A stretch of DNA of 56,640 bases from Bacteroidota bacterium (GTDB taxonomy: Bacteria; Bacteroidota; Bacteroidia; Bacteroidales; PUMT01): contig PWHJ01000201.1 in the NCBI GenBank assembly GCA_003554865.1, positions 1 through 56,640 on the forward strand, in the 5' to 3' direction. Shown here in pieces: positions 46,898 to 56,619 of this stretch. Every line of letters starts with the position of its first letter. Position 1 is the first letter of the stretch. The position numbers and the translations under genes are program-made. The notes under the pieces were generated by a model. The model was not told where the DNA came from and did no database searches. It saw only the letters and a list, made by a program, of their open reading frames with translations.

Positions 46898-47221
46898 ATG
46901 GCTTCCAAAAAGAGTGGTGAGGAACTTGAAAACAAAATAACCGCGGCTCTCAAAGAGGTTTATGATCCTGAACTTCCGGTTAACATTTATGATCTGGGAC
47001 TTATATATGAGATCAATATTGACGATGGCAATAATGTGGAACTTGTTATGACTCTTACTGCTCCCAATTGTCCGATGGCCGATGCTCTTGTAAAGGAAAC
47101 CGGGGAGAGGCTCAGGGAAATACCAGGAACCGGGGAAGTAAACATCAAACTTGTCTTTGACCCTCCCTGGGATAAAAGCATGATGAGCGAAGAGGCAAAG
47201 CTTGAGCTGGGTCTTTTCTGA
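46898..47221 (+). CDS. SUF system DUF59 (MIP18-like) protein
   Basis: 107 residues. It has ALKEVYDPELPVNIYDLGLIY and MTLTAPNCPMADALVKE, the DUF59 signature with its conserved Asp-Pro-Glu and Cys. Members such as SufT aid Fe-S insertion. It sits at the 3' end of sufBCDSE and reads directly into queG. Confidence 0.9.
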   Translation: MASKKSGEELENKITAALKEVYDPELPVNIYDLGLIYEINIDDGNNVELVMTLTAPNCPMADALVKETGERLREIPGTGEVNIKLVFDPPWDKSMMSEEAKLELGLF

Positions 47222-47238
47222 TTATACATTTGTTGTCA

Positions 47239-48165
47239 ATGAAAGGAAAAGGAGCCGAATATGCAGCCTGCATTAAAACTCATGCACGCAGGCTTGGATT
47301 TTCCGGTTGCGGCATTTCTTCAGCAACATTTTTGGAAAATGATGCCCGCGTGCTGGAGAGCTGGATAAAGTCCGGGATGCATGGCAGTATGCGTTTCATG
47401 GAGAACCATTTTGAAAAAAGGGTGGATCCCCGCAAACTGCTTAAAGGAGCCAGGTCTGTTATTTCTGTTTTACATAATTATTATCCCCCCGTCAGACAAA
47501 AGAATCCTGATGCACCGGTGTTGTCAAAATATTCCTACGGGAGAGACTATCACTTTATACTCAAGGATAAGCTAAAGCGTTTGCTGGGGTTTATCAAAGA
47601 TCATATTGGAGATGTCAATGGCCGTGCTTTTGTGGATTCTGCACCCGTGCTGGAAAGAGCATGGGCTGTTCGCTCCGGTTTGGGGTGGAGGGGCAGGAAC
47701 ACCAATCTTTTGACCAGAGAGGGGTCTTTTTTTTTCATAGGAGAACTTATTGTTGATATTGAACTGCCGCCTGACACACCGGTCAGGGAGCAATGCGGGG
47801 ACTGCCGGCTATGCCTGGACGCCTGTCCGACAGGGGCACTTGTTGCACCATATACTCTTGATGCAGGGAAGTGCATTTCTTATTTAACAGTCGAATACAA
47901 AGGTGAATTGCCTTCAGAAATTAAGGGGAAGATGTTTAACAGGGTTTTTGGCTGTGATATTTGCCAGGATGTCTGTCCATGGAACAAAAAAACCGCAGCT
48001 CACAACGACCCCCTGCTGGAGCCCGACCCAAGGGTTATTGAGATGACATCGGAAGACTGGTACGGGATGGGTGAGGAATTTTTCAACCGGGTTTTTCGCA
48101 ATTCAACGCTGCAAAGATGCGGATACCAACACCTGAAAAGGAACCTGCAATTTTTACGCAAATAA
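47239..48165 (+). CDS. queG: Epoxyqueuosine reductase
   Basis: 308 residues from the ATG at 47239 (TTG at 47230 also in frame). It has LGFSGCGIS, NYYPPV, FVDSAPVLERAWAVRSGLGWRG and two 4Fe-4S clusters, CGDCRLCLDACPTGAL and CDICQDVCPW. It performs the last step of queuosine tRNA modification with cobalamin. Its place after suf fits its need for Fe-S clusters. Confidence 0.94.
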   Translation: MKGKGAEYAACIKTHARRLGFSGCGISSATFLENDARVLESWIKSGMHGSMRFMENHFEKRVDPRKLLKGARSVISVLHNYYPPVRQKNPDAPVLSKYSYGRDYHFILKDKLKRLLGFIKDHIGDVNGRAFVDSAPVLERAWAVRSGLGWRGRNTNLLTREGSFFFIGELIVDIELPPDTPVREQCGDCRLCLDACPTGALVAPYTLDAGKCISYLTVEYKGELPSEIKGKMFNRVFGCDICQDVCPWNKKTAAHNDPLLEPDPRVIEMTSEDWYGMGEEFFNRVFRNSTLQRCGYQHLKRNLQFLRK

Positions 48166-48173
48166 GTGCTTCA

Positions 48174-48578
48174 TTATTCCCCGATTACTGTCACGGCGAT
48201 TTTTCGTATGTTTCTTGGCCCGTCAAATTCGCAGAAAAATATATTCTGCCATGTTGACAATCCCATTTTCCCTCCTGTTATGGGGATGGTTTCTGAAGGG
48301 CCTACAATACCGGCTTTAAGATGGGAGTCCCCGTTGTTGTCGTGTGCATCGTGCTCCCATACTCCTCTGGGTATAAGCTTGTTCAGCAGGGCTATAACAT
48401 CATTTTGAACGGAATCGTCCCAGCTTTCCTGGATCATAATGGCGGCTGTCGCTCCCTGTGCATATACACATGCGATACCGCCGGTTATTCCGCTGCGGGC
48501 AACAATTCCCCCTACCATTTCCGTAATGTCAAACAAACCGTTTCGTTTGCCGGTTTTTATTTTTATAATTTCCTGCAT
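48174..48578 (-). CDS. YjbQ family protein (UPF0047)
   Basis: 134 residues from the ATG at 48578 (a GTG two codons upstream is in frame). It has GLFDITEMVGGIVARSGI, VYAQGATAAIMIQE, WEHDAHDNNGDSHLKAGIVG and GLSTWQNIFFCEFDGPR, as in YjbQ. Some members have thiamine-phosphate synthase side activity; the role is not established. Its stop is 8 bases from the queG stop. Confidence 0.9.
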   Translation of the reverse strand: MQEIIKIKTGKRNGLFDITEMVGGIVARSGITGGIACVYAQGATAAIMIQESWDDSVQNDVIALLNKLIPRGVWEHDAHDNNGDSHLKAGIVGPSETIPITGGKMGLSTWQNIFFCEFDGPRNIRKIAVTVIGE

Positions 48579-48675
48579 TTGCACCGTAATTAATGTTTAT
48601 TTTTATTATTTGTTAAAGTCCTTAAATTCATAAATATTTTTTGAGCCTTTAAATTTAAAAGATAAATTGCATAAA

Positions 48676-49674
48676 ATGAATACTTTCAGAACAGTCGTGG
48701 AAATTTCCCCGTGGGAGAACAAGATTGGTTATGACGACCCTTCTGTGTGGATGGGATCGTGTTTTACCGAAAATATCGGCAACAAGATGAAAAGGCTGAA
48801 ATTTCCTGTTCAGGTCAACCCATTTGGAGTTATATACAATCCTGTTTCTGTTAAAAACAGTCTTGAGGTTTTAATTGAGATAAAATTCTTAGGTTATGAT
48901 GATCTGAAGTGGCATAACAATATGTGGCACAGTTTTTATCACCATTCTTCATTTTCACATCCCGAAAAAGATGAATGCCTGGATATGATCAACAGCTCAA
49001 TTAAGGAGGCTTCCTCCCTTTTGAGAGAAGCCCGTTTTCTCTTTATAACATTCGGAACAGCAAGAGTTTACGAATATATTGAAACCGGCCGGATCGTATC
49101 AAACTGTCATAAAATACCTGCTGCAAATTTCAGGCATTATCTTTTGGAGGTTGATTATATAGTTGAGGTATTCAAAGAAGTACTGAATAAATTAAGTTAT
49201 TTAAACCCCGCCGTGAACGTGGTTTTCACCATCAGTCCTGTCAGGCACTGGAAAGACGGACCGGTTGGCAACCAGCTAAGCAAATCTTCACTGATAGTTG
49301 CAGTTCAACGGCTTGTGGAATTGTTTTCATTTGCATATTACTTCCCGGCCTATGAAATAGTTATGGATGATTTAAGAGATTACCGTTTCTATGAAAAGGA
49401 TATGCTCCACGTTGGTTCGCAGGCGGTGGATTATATATGGGAAAAATTTTCCGGAGCTTTTATCAGCCATAATTCTGCTTTGATAATGAGGGAGGTGGAA
49501 AAGATATGCCAGGCCCTTTCTCACAAACCTTTTAATCCTGCTTCCCCGCAACACAGGAGTTTTTTACAAAAGGTTAAGCTGCAGATTGGGGAGCTGGAAA
49601 AAAAATATCCTTTTCTGAATTTCAGGGAAGAGCTGAATATGATAGAAGACCGCTTAAAAAAAGCAGACGGATGA
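48676..49674 (+). CDS. GSCFA domain protein
   Basis: 332 residues. The family motif GSCF appears as WMGSCFTENIG (S28), followed by the expected NPFGVIYNP, FITFGTARVY, FTISPVRHWKDG and YFPAYEIVMDDLRDYRFY. It resembles SGNH-type hydrolases. Common in Bacteroidota; substrate unknown. A TTG at 48667 is in frame. Confidence 0.88.
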   Translation: MNTFRTVVEISPWENKIGYDDPSVWMGSCFTENIGNKMKRLKFPVQVNPFGVIYNPVSVKNSLEVLIEIKFLGYDDLKWHNNMWHSFYHHSSFSHPEKDECLDMINSSIKEASSLLREARFLFITFGTARVYEYIETGRIVSNCHKIPAANFRHYLLEVDYIVEVFKEVLNKLSYLNPAVNVVFTISPVRHWKDGPVGNQLSKSSLIVAVQRLVELFSFAYYFPAYEIVMDDLRDYRFYEKDMLHVGSQAVDYIWEKFSGAFISHNSALIMREVEKICQALSHKPFNPASPQHRSFLQKVKLQIGELEKKYPFLNFREELNMIEDRLKKADG

Positions 49675-49872
49675 TCCCCATAAGCAAAAGCTTACAAAAA
49701 AACATGTATAAAATATGTGGCCTGACCTGCGGTCAACTTTAACATGTAAACATATCATCTTTTAGGGGGCAGACCACAGGCGAGAAGAAAAAACGACCAG
49801 AATAACCGGTGTTAGAAAACAGTTTATGAAGATCCGGAAATTTTTAAAACCGGTTGCAATTGGGAAGCAGGG
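49675..49872. other. GSCFA-kdsB convergent gap with hairpins
   Basis: 198 bases. A perfect hairpin TAAGC-AAAA-GCTTA lies next to ATGATCCCC (49673-49696), resembling the dispersed element of copies A-C in a degenerate form. A second hairpin TGACC-TGC-GGTCA lies at 49723-49735. No gene. Confidence 0.5.
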
Positions 49873-50613
49873 TTACATTTTATTAACTCTTTCAAGATCT
49901 TCCGGTGTGTCGACTGAAACTGTGTCATGCCGGGTTACAATAACCTTAATGTTGTAACCGTTCTCTAACCACCTGTTCTGCTCGAGTGATTCGGCGCTTT
50001 CAAGCGGAGAAGGAGTCAGTTGTGCAAGTTCAAGCAGTGTGTTTGTGCGGTATCCGTACATGCCAATGTGCCTGTAAAAAAAGGATTTTTCTGTCCAGGA
50101 GTTTTTTTCCGCATCACGAAGGTACGGAATGGGTGAACGGCTGAAGTAGAGGGCTTCTTTTTTCAGACTGAATACCACTTTTGGCAGATCGGGGTTGAAA
50201 AGTTCATCACTGACTTTTATTTGCTTTATCAGTGTTGCAATATTTGTTTTGTTATCCGAAAAGGCTGCTGAAAGTTGCCTTATTTGATCGGGACTGACAA
50301 AAGGTTCATCTCCCTGGATGTTGATAATAACATCCGGAAATTTTCCGCTGCAGTTGCGAAGTTTTTCGGCCGCTTCAGCACACCGGTCGGTTCCGCTGCG
50401 GTGAGCAGCAGAGGTCATTACCGCCCTGCCGCCGAATTTTTCCACCGCCCCGGCGACCCGCTTATCGTCAGTTGCAACGATTACACAGTCGAGTACTTCG
50501 CATGAGCGTTCGTAAACATGGCGGATCATCGGTTTACCTTTAATAAGTGCCAGCGGCTTTCCCGGCAGGCGGGTTGATGCATAACGTGCTGGGATTATTC
50601 CGGCAATTTGCAT
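49873..50613 (-). CDS. kdsB: 3-deoxy-manno-octulosonate cytidylyltransferase
   Basis: 246 residues. It has IIPARYASTRLPGKPLALIKGKPMIRHVYE, VIVATDDKRV, NIQGDEPFVSPDQI and YFSRSPIPY, plus the late QNRWLENGY. It activates Kdo for LPS inner-core assembly. Stands on the minus strand between the GSCFA gene and the divergent sigma-54 activator. Confidence 0.96.
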   Translation of the reverse strand: MQIAGIIPARYASTRLPGKPLALIKGKPMIRHVYERSCEVLDCVIVATDDKRVAGAVEKFGGRAVMTSAAHRSGTDRCAEAAEKLRNCSGKFPDVIINIQGDEPFVSPDQIRQLSAAFSDNKTNIATLIKQIKVSDELFNPDLPKVVFSLKKEALYFSRSPIPYLRDAEKNSWTEKSFFYRHIGMYGYRTNTLLELAQLTPSPLESAESLEQNRWLENGYNIKVIVTRHDTVSVDTPEDLERVNKM

Positions 50614-50683
50614 ATTTAATGATTCGATTAGATTAATATTAAATATTTTAGCGTTGTAAAATAATAAAAAACCATATAAGTTG

Positions 50684-50691
50684 TAATTTTG
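50684..50691 (+). promoter_or_regulatory. -7 box upstream of the sigma-54 activator gene
   Basis: TAATTTTG fits TAnnTTTG, 32 bases before the start codon. No well spaced -33 TTTG seen. Confidence 0.45.
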
Positions 50692-50722
50692 TCATATAAT
50701 TGTAAATTATTTTTTATTCAGC

Positions 50723-51952
50723 ATGGATATTAACTCAATAAAAAGAAGATTTGGAATAATAGGTGATTCCCCTGCTTTAAACAGGGCAATAGAGGTTGCG
50801 TACAGAGTGGCACCTACTGATTTGTCCGTGCTTATATCAGGTGAAAGCGGAACAGGAAAGGAAGTTTTTCCCAAAATAATACACCAGTACAGTGCAAGAA
50901 AACATGGGCCTTATATTGCAGTTAACTGCGGGGCCATACCCGAGGGGACTATAGATTCCGAACTGTTCGGGCATGAAAAAGGTTCTTTCACCGGAGCTTA
51001 CGAAAGTCGTAAAGGTTATTTTGAGGTAGCCGACAAGGGAACTATTTTTCTTGATGAAGTATCTGAGCTGCCACTTTCAACTCAGGTAAGGCTTTTAAGG
51101 GTTCTTGAATCTGGAGAATACATCAGGGTAGGCTCTTCAAAAGTTCATAAGACCGATGTAAGGGTGATTGCAGCAACAAATGTGAATATACTGGACGCTA
51201 TAGCTGAAAACAAGTTCCGCGAAGATCTTTATTACAGGCTGAATACCGTACCCGTGGTTGTATCTCCCCTAAGGGAGCGGAAAGAGGATATTTTGATGTT
51301 ATTCAAAAAATTTTCACTTGATTTTGCCGAAAGATACAGGATGCCACAGATCAAGCTTACTGACGAGGCATTAAATATTCTGGAGAATTTTGAATGGCCG
51401 GGCAATGTCAGGCAGCTTAAAAACGTCACTGAGCAACTTTCCATTATTGAAAAAAAACGTGAAATAGATGCGGAAACATTGCGCAGGTACCTGCCCGATT
51501 ATATGGAAAACAAATTGCCTGCAATTATGAAGGGTGAAGAGGGCAGTACATTTGCATCAGACCGCGAGATCCTCTACAAGATCCTCTTCGATATGAAAAA
51601 CGATATGAGCGATCTTAAAAAGCTTGTATACGATATTATAAGAAAAAATCCCAATGATGAGGACTATGAAGATCATACGCGACTCCTTAAAAGGCTGAAC
51701 CCTTCCTCGGATCATTTTTATGCACAGCGGGAAAATGCCCATGAAATGAAACATCATTCAAAATCGGAGATTGAAGATACCGAGGAGCTGGTTGATGAGC
51801 CACTTTCACTTCAGGAAAAAGAGATTGAAATGATTAAAAAGGCGTTGCAAAAATATAACGGCAGGCGCAAGCTTGCTGCAGATGAGCTGGGTATATCGGA
51901 ACGCACACTTTACCGTAAAATAAAACAATATAATATTGATGATAAAGTTTAA
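50723..51952 (+). CDS. Sigma-54 dependent transcriptional activator without receiver domain
   Basis: 409 residues. It starts almost directly with the AAA+ domain: Walker A GESGTGKE (40-47), the sigma-54 contact loop GSFTGA (87-92, Ser in place of the usual Ala) and Walker B GTIFLDE (106-112). A variable, charged linker follows (about 265-345), then a Fis-type helix-turn-helix (about 365-405, LAADELGISERTLYRKI). With no N-terminal sensor it may be constitutively active or controlled by level. First of the run activator-lptE-TPR gene-secG. Confidence 0.95.
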   Translation: MDINSIKRRFGIIGDSPALNRAIEVAYRVAPTDLSVLISGESGTGKEVFPKIIHQYSARKHGPYIAVNCGAIPEGTIDSELFGHEKGSFTGAYESRKGYFEVADKGTIFLDEVSELPLSTQVRLLRVLESGEYIRVGSSKVHKTDVRVIAATNVNILDAIAENKFREDLYYRLNTVPVVVSPLRERKEDILMLFKKFSLDFAERYRMPQIKLTDEALNILENFEWPGNVRQLKNVTEQLSIIEKKREIDAETLRRYLPDYMENKLPAIMKGEEGSTFASDREILYKILFDMKNDMSDLKKLVYDIIRKNPNDEDYEDHTRLLKRLNPSSDHFYAQRENAHEMKHHSKSEIEDTEELVDEPLSLQEKEIEMIKKALQKYNGRRKLAADELGISERTLYRKIKQYNIDDKV

Positions 51953-51970
51953 CGGCTGAACTATAAACGT

Positions 51971-52501
51971 ATGTTGCCTATGATTGCTGGAATAAGAAGA
52001 AAGATAGCCCCGCTTGCCCTGATCGTTTCAGCGGCTTTAGCGGCAGGTTGCTCGGTTAACTATTCATTTACCGGTGCATCCATTTCTCCTGATGTGGAGA
52101 CTCTTTCTGTGCAGTATTTTGAAGATAATTCTTCCTCGGGCTTCCCCGGTCTCAGTCAGCAGCTTACAGAAACGATGCAGGACGAGTTTGAGGCCCGTAC
52201 CGGGCTGTCGCTTGTTGGTGATATGGGAGATGTGGACTTTGAGGGTGAAATAACTGATTACAAAACCGAGCCGGTATCTGTCAGAGCAGATGAAAGAGCT
52301 GACCAGGAACGTCTTACTATTACTGTAAGGGTAATATTTACAAATTCCGACGATCCGGATCAGGATTTTGAGAGAACCTTTTCAAGGCATGCGGATTATG
52401 ATGCCCAAACCGGACTTGAAGCCGTTGAAGGGGAGTTGATTGAAAAAATAATTGATGAGTTGATACAGGATATTTTCAATTATGCTTTTGTAAACTGGTA
52501 A
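51971..52501 (+). CDS. lptE: LPS assembly lipoprotein LptE
   Basis: 176 residues. Lipobox LAAGC (C27), followed by the LptE-like domain NYSFTGASISPDVETLSV, FPGLSQQLTETMQDEFEAR, GEITDYKTEPV and a C-terminal helix. It works with LptD in the outer membrane. 18 bases after the activator gene. Confidence 0.85.
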   Translation: MLPMIAGIRRKIAPLALIVSAALAAGCSVNYSFTGASISPDVETLSVQYFEDNSSSGFPGLSQQLTETMQDEFEARTGLSLVGDMGDVDFEGEITDYKTEPVSVRADERADQERLTITVRVIFTNSDDPDQDFERTFSRHADYDAQTGLEAVEGELIEKIIDELIQDIFNYAFVNW

Positions 52502-52519
52502 TATTTACTTTATAAGATT

Positions 52520-53764
52520 ATGATAAGGGAAGAGCTTATCGAATACATAAGAAAGCCTCAGTTGCTTGATGAAAACAGCTTAGGTAAGATAAAGGAGGTT
52601 GTACGGAGTTATCCGTATTTCCATACAGCTCATTTATTGATATTGAAGAACCTGAAAGACATTAATGACCGGTATTTTGCGGATCAACTGACTTTTTCCT
52701 CATTGTATACTGTTGACAGGGATAAGATGTTCAGGGTTGTTCACGGCTATGACCCGGGGGCGCCTGAACCGGAAAACCTCCAAAATGTTGAGGGAGAAAG
52801 TGATGATAAGGCAGTTGAAGATAATTATGGCGCGGAGACTCAATTTTCTCGGGAAAAGAGTTTTGTGGGAGAGTCCCGGGATTTTTTGGAAAAAAATGAG
52901 GAGTATTCCAAAGAGTTTGTAATTAAGGAAGAAAAGGGTCCTGAAGAGCAACCCGTTGATGAGGCTCATGAGGAAGAGCCAAAGGAGGCACAGCCATTGA
53001 GTGAGACTCATGCAGAAGAGCCAAAGGAGGAGCAACCCGTTGATAAGGCTCATGAGGAAGATACAAGGCGGGAGCAGTCCGGTGATAAAACTCATGAGGA
53101 AGAGACAAAGGCAGAGGAAATATCGGACAAGGAAGATGAAAAAGATGAAAAAACCGGAGCCGATTCTGAGGAGTCTCTGGCAGATAAGGTTCTCAGGGAA
53201 ATAGAGGACTACAGATTCAGAAAACTGGAAAAACCTTCATTATATCGTCAGGATGTTGGCAATAAAGATGACAACGAAGATCAATCTTTTTTGTTTGATG
53301 AGAGTGAGGAGATATATAACAAAGTGCAGCCTCAGTCAGTATCGGAGCAGGAGGATAAGGAAAAGGATACGGAGGGCGGGTTGCTTGAATTTGAAAGTGG
53401 CTCTTCACACCTGAACGAGCCCGGGCAAGAGTCCGGTGAGACAGCAGAAGCAGCGGAATCTGAAAGCGAAAATACCGAAAGTGAAACTGGTGATCTGATT
53501 GATAAGTTCCTGAAAAACAATCCGCGCATTGAGCCGCCTGCTGACCTTCCCAAAGAAGTGGAGCAGGTGGATATTTCGTCGGAAAGTGCCCGTGAGAGTG
53601 AGGAGTTTTTTACCGAAACTCTTGCTAAGGTTTATTTGCAGCAAAAACATTACAATAAAGCAATTTATGCGTATGAGAAATTAAGTTTGAAATATCCGGA
53701 AAAATATAGTTACTTTGCAAAACAAATTGAGGAGATTAAACGTATTATAAACGAACAAAAATAG
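52520..53764 (+). CDS. TPR-like protein with acidic repeat linker
   Basis: 414 residues, soluble, no signal peptide. The first ~75 residues (LIEYIRKPQLLDENSLGKIK, AHLLILKNLKDINDRYF) are a helical domain that I do not recognise by name. Residues 85-340 are very acidic and low complexity, with four 14-residue repeats of EEQPVDEAHEEEPK type. The C-terminus holds a TPR motif (AKVYLQQKHYNKAIYAYEKL). Genes of this type lie between lptE and secG in Bacteroidota; the role is not known. Confidence 0.8.
   Translation: MIREELIEYIRKPQLLDENSLGKIKEVVRSYPYFHTAHLLILKNLKDINDRYFADQLTFSSLYTVDRDKMFRVVHGYDPGAPEPENLQNVEGESDDKAVEDNYGAETQFSREKSFVGESRDFLEKNEEYSKEFVIKEEKGPEEQPVDEAHEEEPKEAQPLSETHAEEPKEEQPVDKAHEEDTRREQSGDKTHEEETKAEEISDKEDEKDEKTGADSEESLADKVLREIEDYRFRKLEKPSLYRQDVGNKDDNEDQSFLFDESEEIYNKVQPQSVSEQEDKEKDTEGGLLEFESGSSHLNEPGQESGETAEAAESESENTESETGDLIDKFLKNNPRIEPPADLPKEVEQVDISSESARESEEFFTETLAKVYLQQKHYNKAIYAYEKLSLKYPEKYSYFAKQIEEIKRIINEQK
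52943..53110 (+). repeat. In-frame 42-bp tandem repeats in the TPR-like gene
   Basis: Four 42-bp units (52943-52984, 52985-53026, 53027-53068, 53069-53110) encode EEQPVDEAHEEEPK, EAQPLSETHAEEPK, EEQPVDKAHEEDTR and REQSGDKTHEEETK. The frame is kept, as in the LptF/LptG tail. Confidence 0.9.
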
Positions 53765-53778
53765 AGAGTCCTAAAGCT

Positions 53779-54189
53779 ATGTTTACACTAATTTCAGTAT
53801 TGATATTCATTGCGGCAATTCTGCTGGTCATGATTGTTCTGGTGCAGAATTCCAAGGGAGGGGGATTGGCTGCAAATTTTTCATCCTCACAGCAGGTGAT
53901 GGGTGTAAGAAAAACAGCTGATTTTCTTGAAAAGGCCACGTGGACTCTTGCAGCCAGCCTTGTTGTTTTGAGTTTGCTGGCTTCGGCTGCGATACCGCGT
54001 GGGGAGGAAGAGATGCAAAGATCTGTTATTGAAGACCAAATGGATCGCAGAGTCGATCCTTCTCAGGGCCCTCCAAGCTTTCCTGTTGAAGAGCCCGAAG
54101 AGCCCGAAGAGCTGCCGGAAGAAGAACCCTCTGAAGATGCTCCCCCGTTGGAGTTTGAGCATGAGCCCCCTGTAGAGGACCAGTTTTAG
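53779..54189 (+). CDS. secG: Preprotein translocase subunit SecG
   Basis: 136 residues. Two membrane segments: LISVLIFIAAILLVMIVLVQ and WTLAASLVVLSLLASAA, with the conserved NSKGGGLAANF loop between them. A long acidic tail (EEPEEPEELPEEEPSE) makes it longer than the E. coli protein, as is usual in Bacteroidota. Part of SecYEG. Confidence 0.93.
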   Translation: MFTLISVLIFIAAILLVMIVLVQNSKGGGLAANFSSSQQVMGVRKTADFLEKATWTLAASLVVLSLLASAAIPRGEEEMQRSVIEDQMDRRVDPSQGPPSFPVEEPEEPEELPEEEPSEDAPPLEFEHEPPVEDQF

Positions 54190-54210
54190 CGGAATTTAAA
54201 GGAAACAGAT

Positions 54211-54249
54211 AAAAGTGTCAGTATGTCATTATGCTGACACTTTTTTTTT
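54211..54249 (+). terminator. secG operon terminator
   Basis: AAAAGTGTCAG (54211-54221) and CTGACACTTTT (54234-54244) pair perfectly and are followed by a T run to 54249, 21 bases after the secG stop. Confidence 0.93.
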
Positions 54250-54319
54250 ATCCATATATGTTGCAACACTCTTCCTGTCAGACTTTTTCGTTTTTTTCTG
54301 TTATTTCTCACCGCAATTC

Positions 54320-54386
54320 CGTCAGGTAAAACTGACGACAAAATGGGTAATAATCGGGTATATTGGTGTTTGGCACAAATTATGCT
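54320..54386 (+). promoter_or_regulatory. Palindrome and sigma-54-like -24/-12 element before groES
   Basis: The inverted repeat CGTCAG-N6-CTGACG (54320-54337) is followed 33 bases later by TGGCACAAATTATGCT (54371-54386), which has GG (54372-54373), a 10-base spacer and GC (54384-54385). This matches the sigma-54 consensus except ATGC for TTGC. The layout parallels dnaK. No CIRCE repeat was found. No strong TAnnTTTG box is near. Confidence 0.5.
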
Positions 54387-54443
54387 AATGTTGATGTAAA
54401 ATTTTTAACTAAATATGTTTAACCTATTAAATTATCAAAACAA

Positions 54444-54728
54444 ATGGCTGCTATAAAACAAAAACCGTTAAAGGACAGGGTTCTGGTAGAACCTCATGAA
54501 GCTGAAGTTAAAACCTCCGCTGGAATTTATATACCTGAGTCTGCACAGGAAAAACCTCAAAAAGGTACAGTTGTAGCTGTAGGAGAAGGAAAAAAAGATG
54601 AGCCGATGACTGTTAGTGCCGGTGATGTCGTACTGTACGGAAAGTACGCGGGTACAGAGGTTAAAATAGACGACAAGGATTACCTGATTATGCGCGAAGA
54701 TGATATTTTGCTGATAGATGAAAAATAA
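54444..54728 (+). CDS. groES: Co-chaperonin GroES
   Basis: 94 residues. It has [19 protein letters not shown], the mobile-loop region [16 protein letters not shown], then [10 protein letters not shown] and YGKYAGTEV. It caps the GroEL barrel. 50 bases before groEL. Confidence 0.97.
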   Translation: MAAIKQKPLKDRVLVEPHEAEVKTSAGIYIPESAQEKPQKGTVVAVGEGKKDEPMTVSAGDVVLYGKYAGTEVKIDDKDYLIMREDDILLIDEK

Positions 54729-54775
54729 CCACAATTAAGTAAACAAAATTGAAAAGAATAACCAAAAAACATTAA

Positions 54776-56416
<1,641 letters not shown>

Positions 56417-56443
56417 TGGTTTTCCCTGCAAACCATTGAAAAA

Positions 56444-56519
56444 AGGGTGCATAAAAAGTCAGCCGTGCAAAGTTTAAAGCAATTTGTTTGAGCTGCTTTT
56501 GATGCATCCTTTTTTTTTA
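56444..56519 (+). terminator. Likely groEL terminator
   Basis: AGGGTGCAT (from 56444) pairs with ATGCATCCT (to 56510) with one G-U pair, and inner AAAAGTCAGC/GCTGCTTTT arms extend it. A run of T follows to 56519. Confidence 0.7.
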
Positions 56520-56619
56520 TTACTTGAAAAAGTAAAATAAAAACAAGGAAAAGTGATGTATTTTGTTTATATTTAAGTCGTTACACAAATAACACAAACA
56601 AAAAAACACCACTTTTCAG

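Noticed and set aside
48901-50822. Other TGGCAC sites as sigma-54 promoters
   Set aside because: They lie within coding sequence and lack GC or GT at the required 10-base distance.
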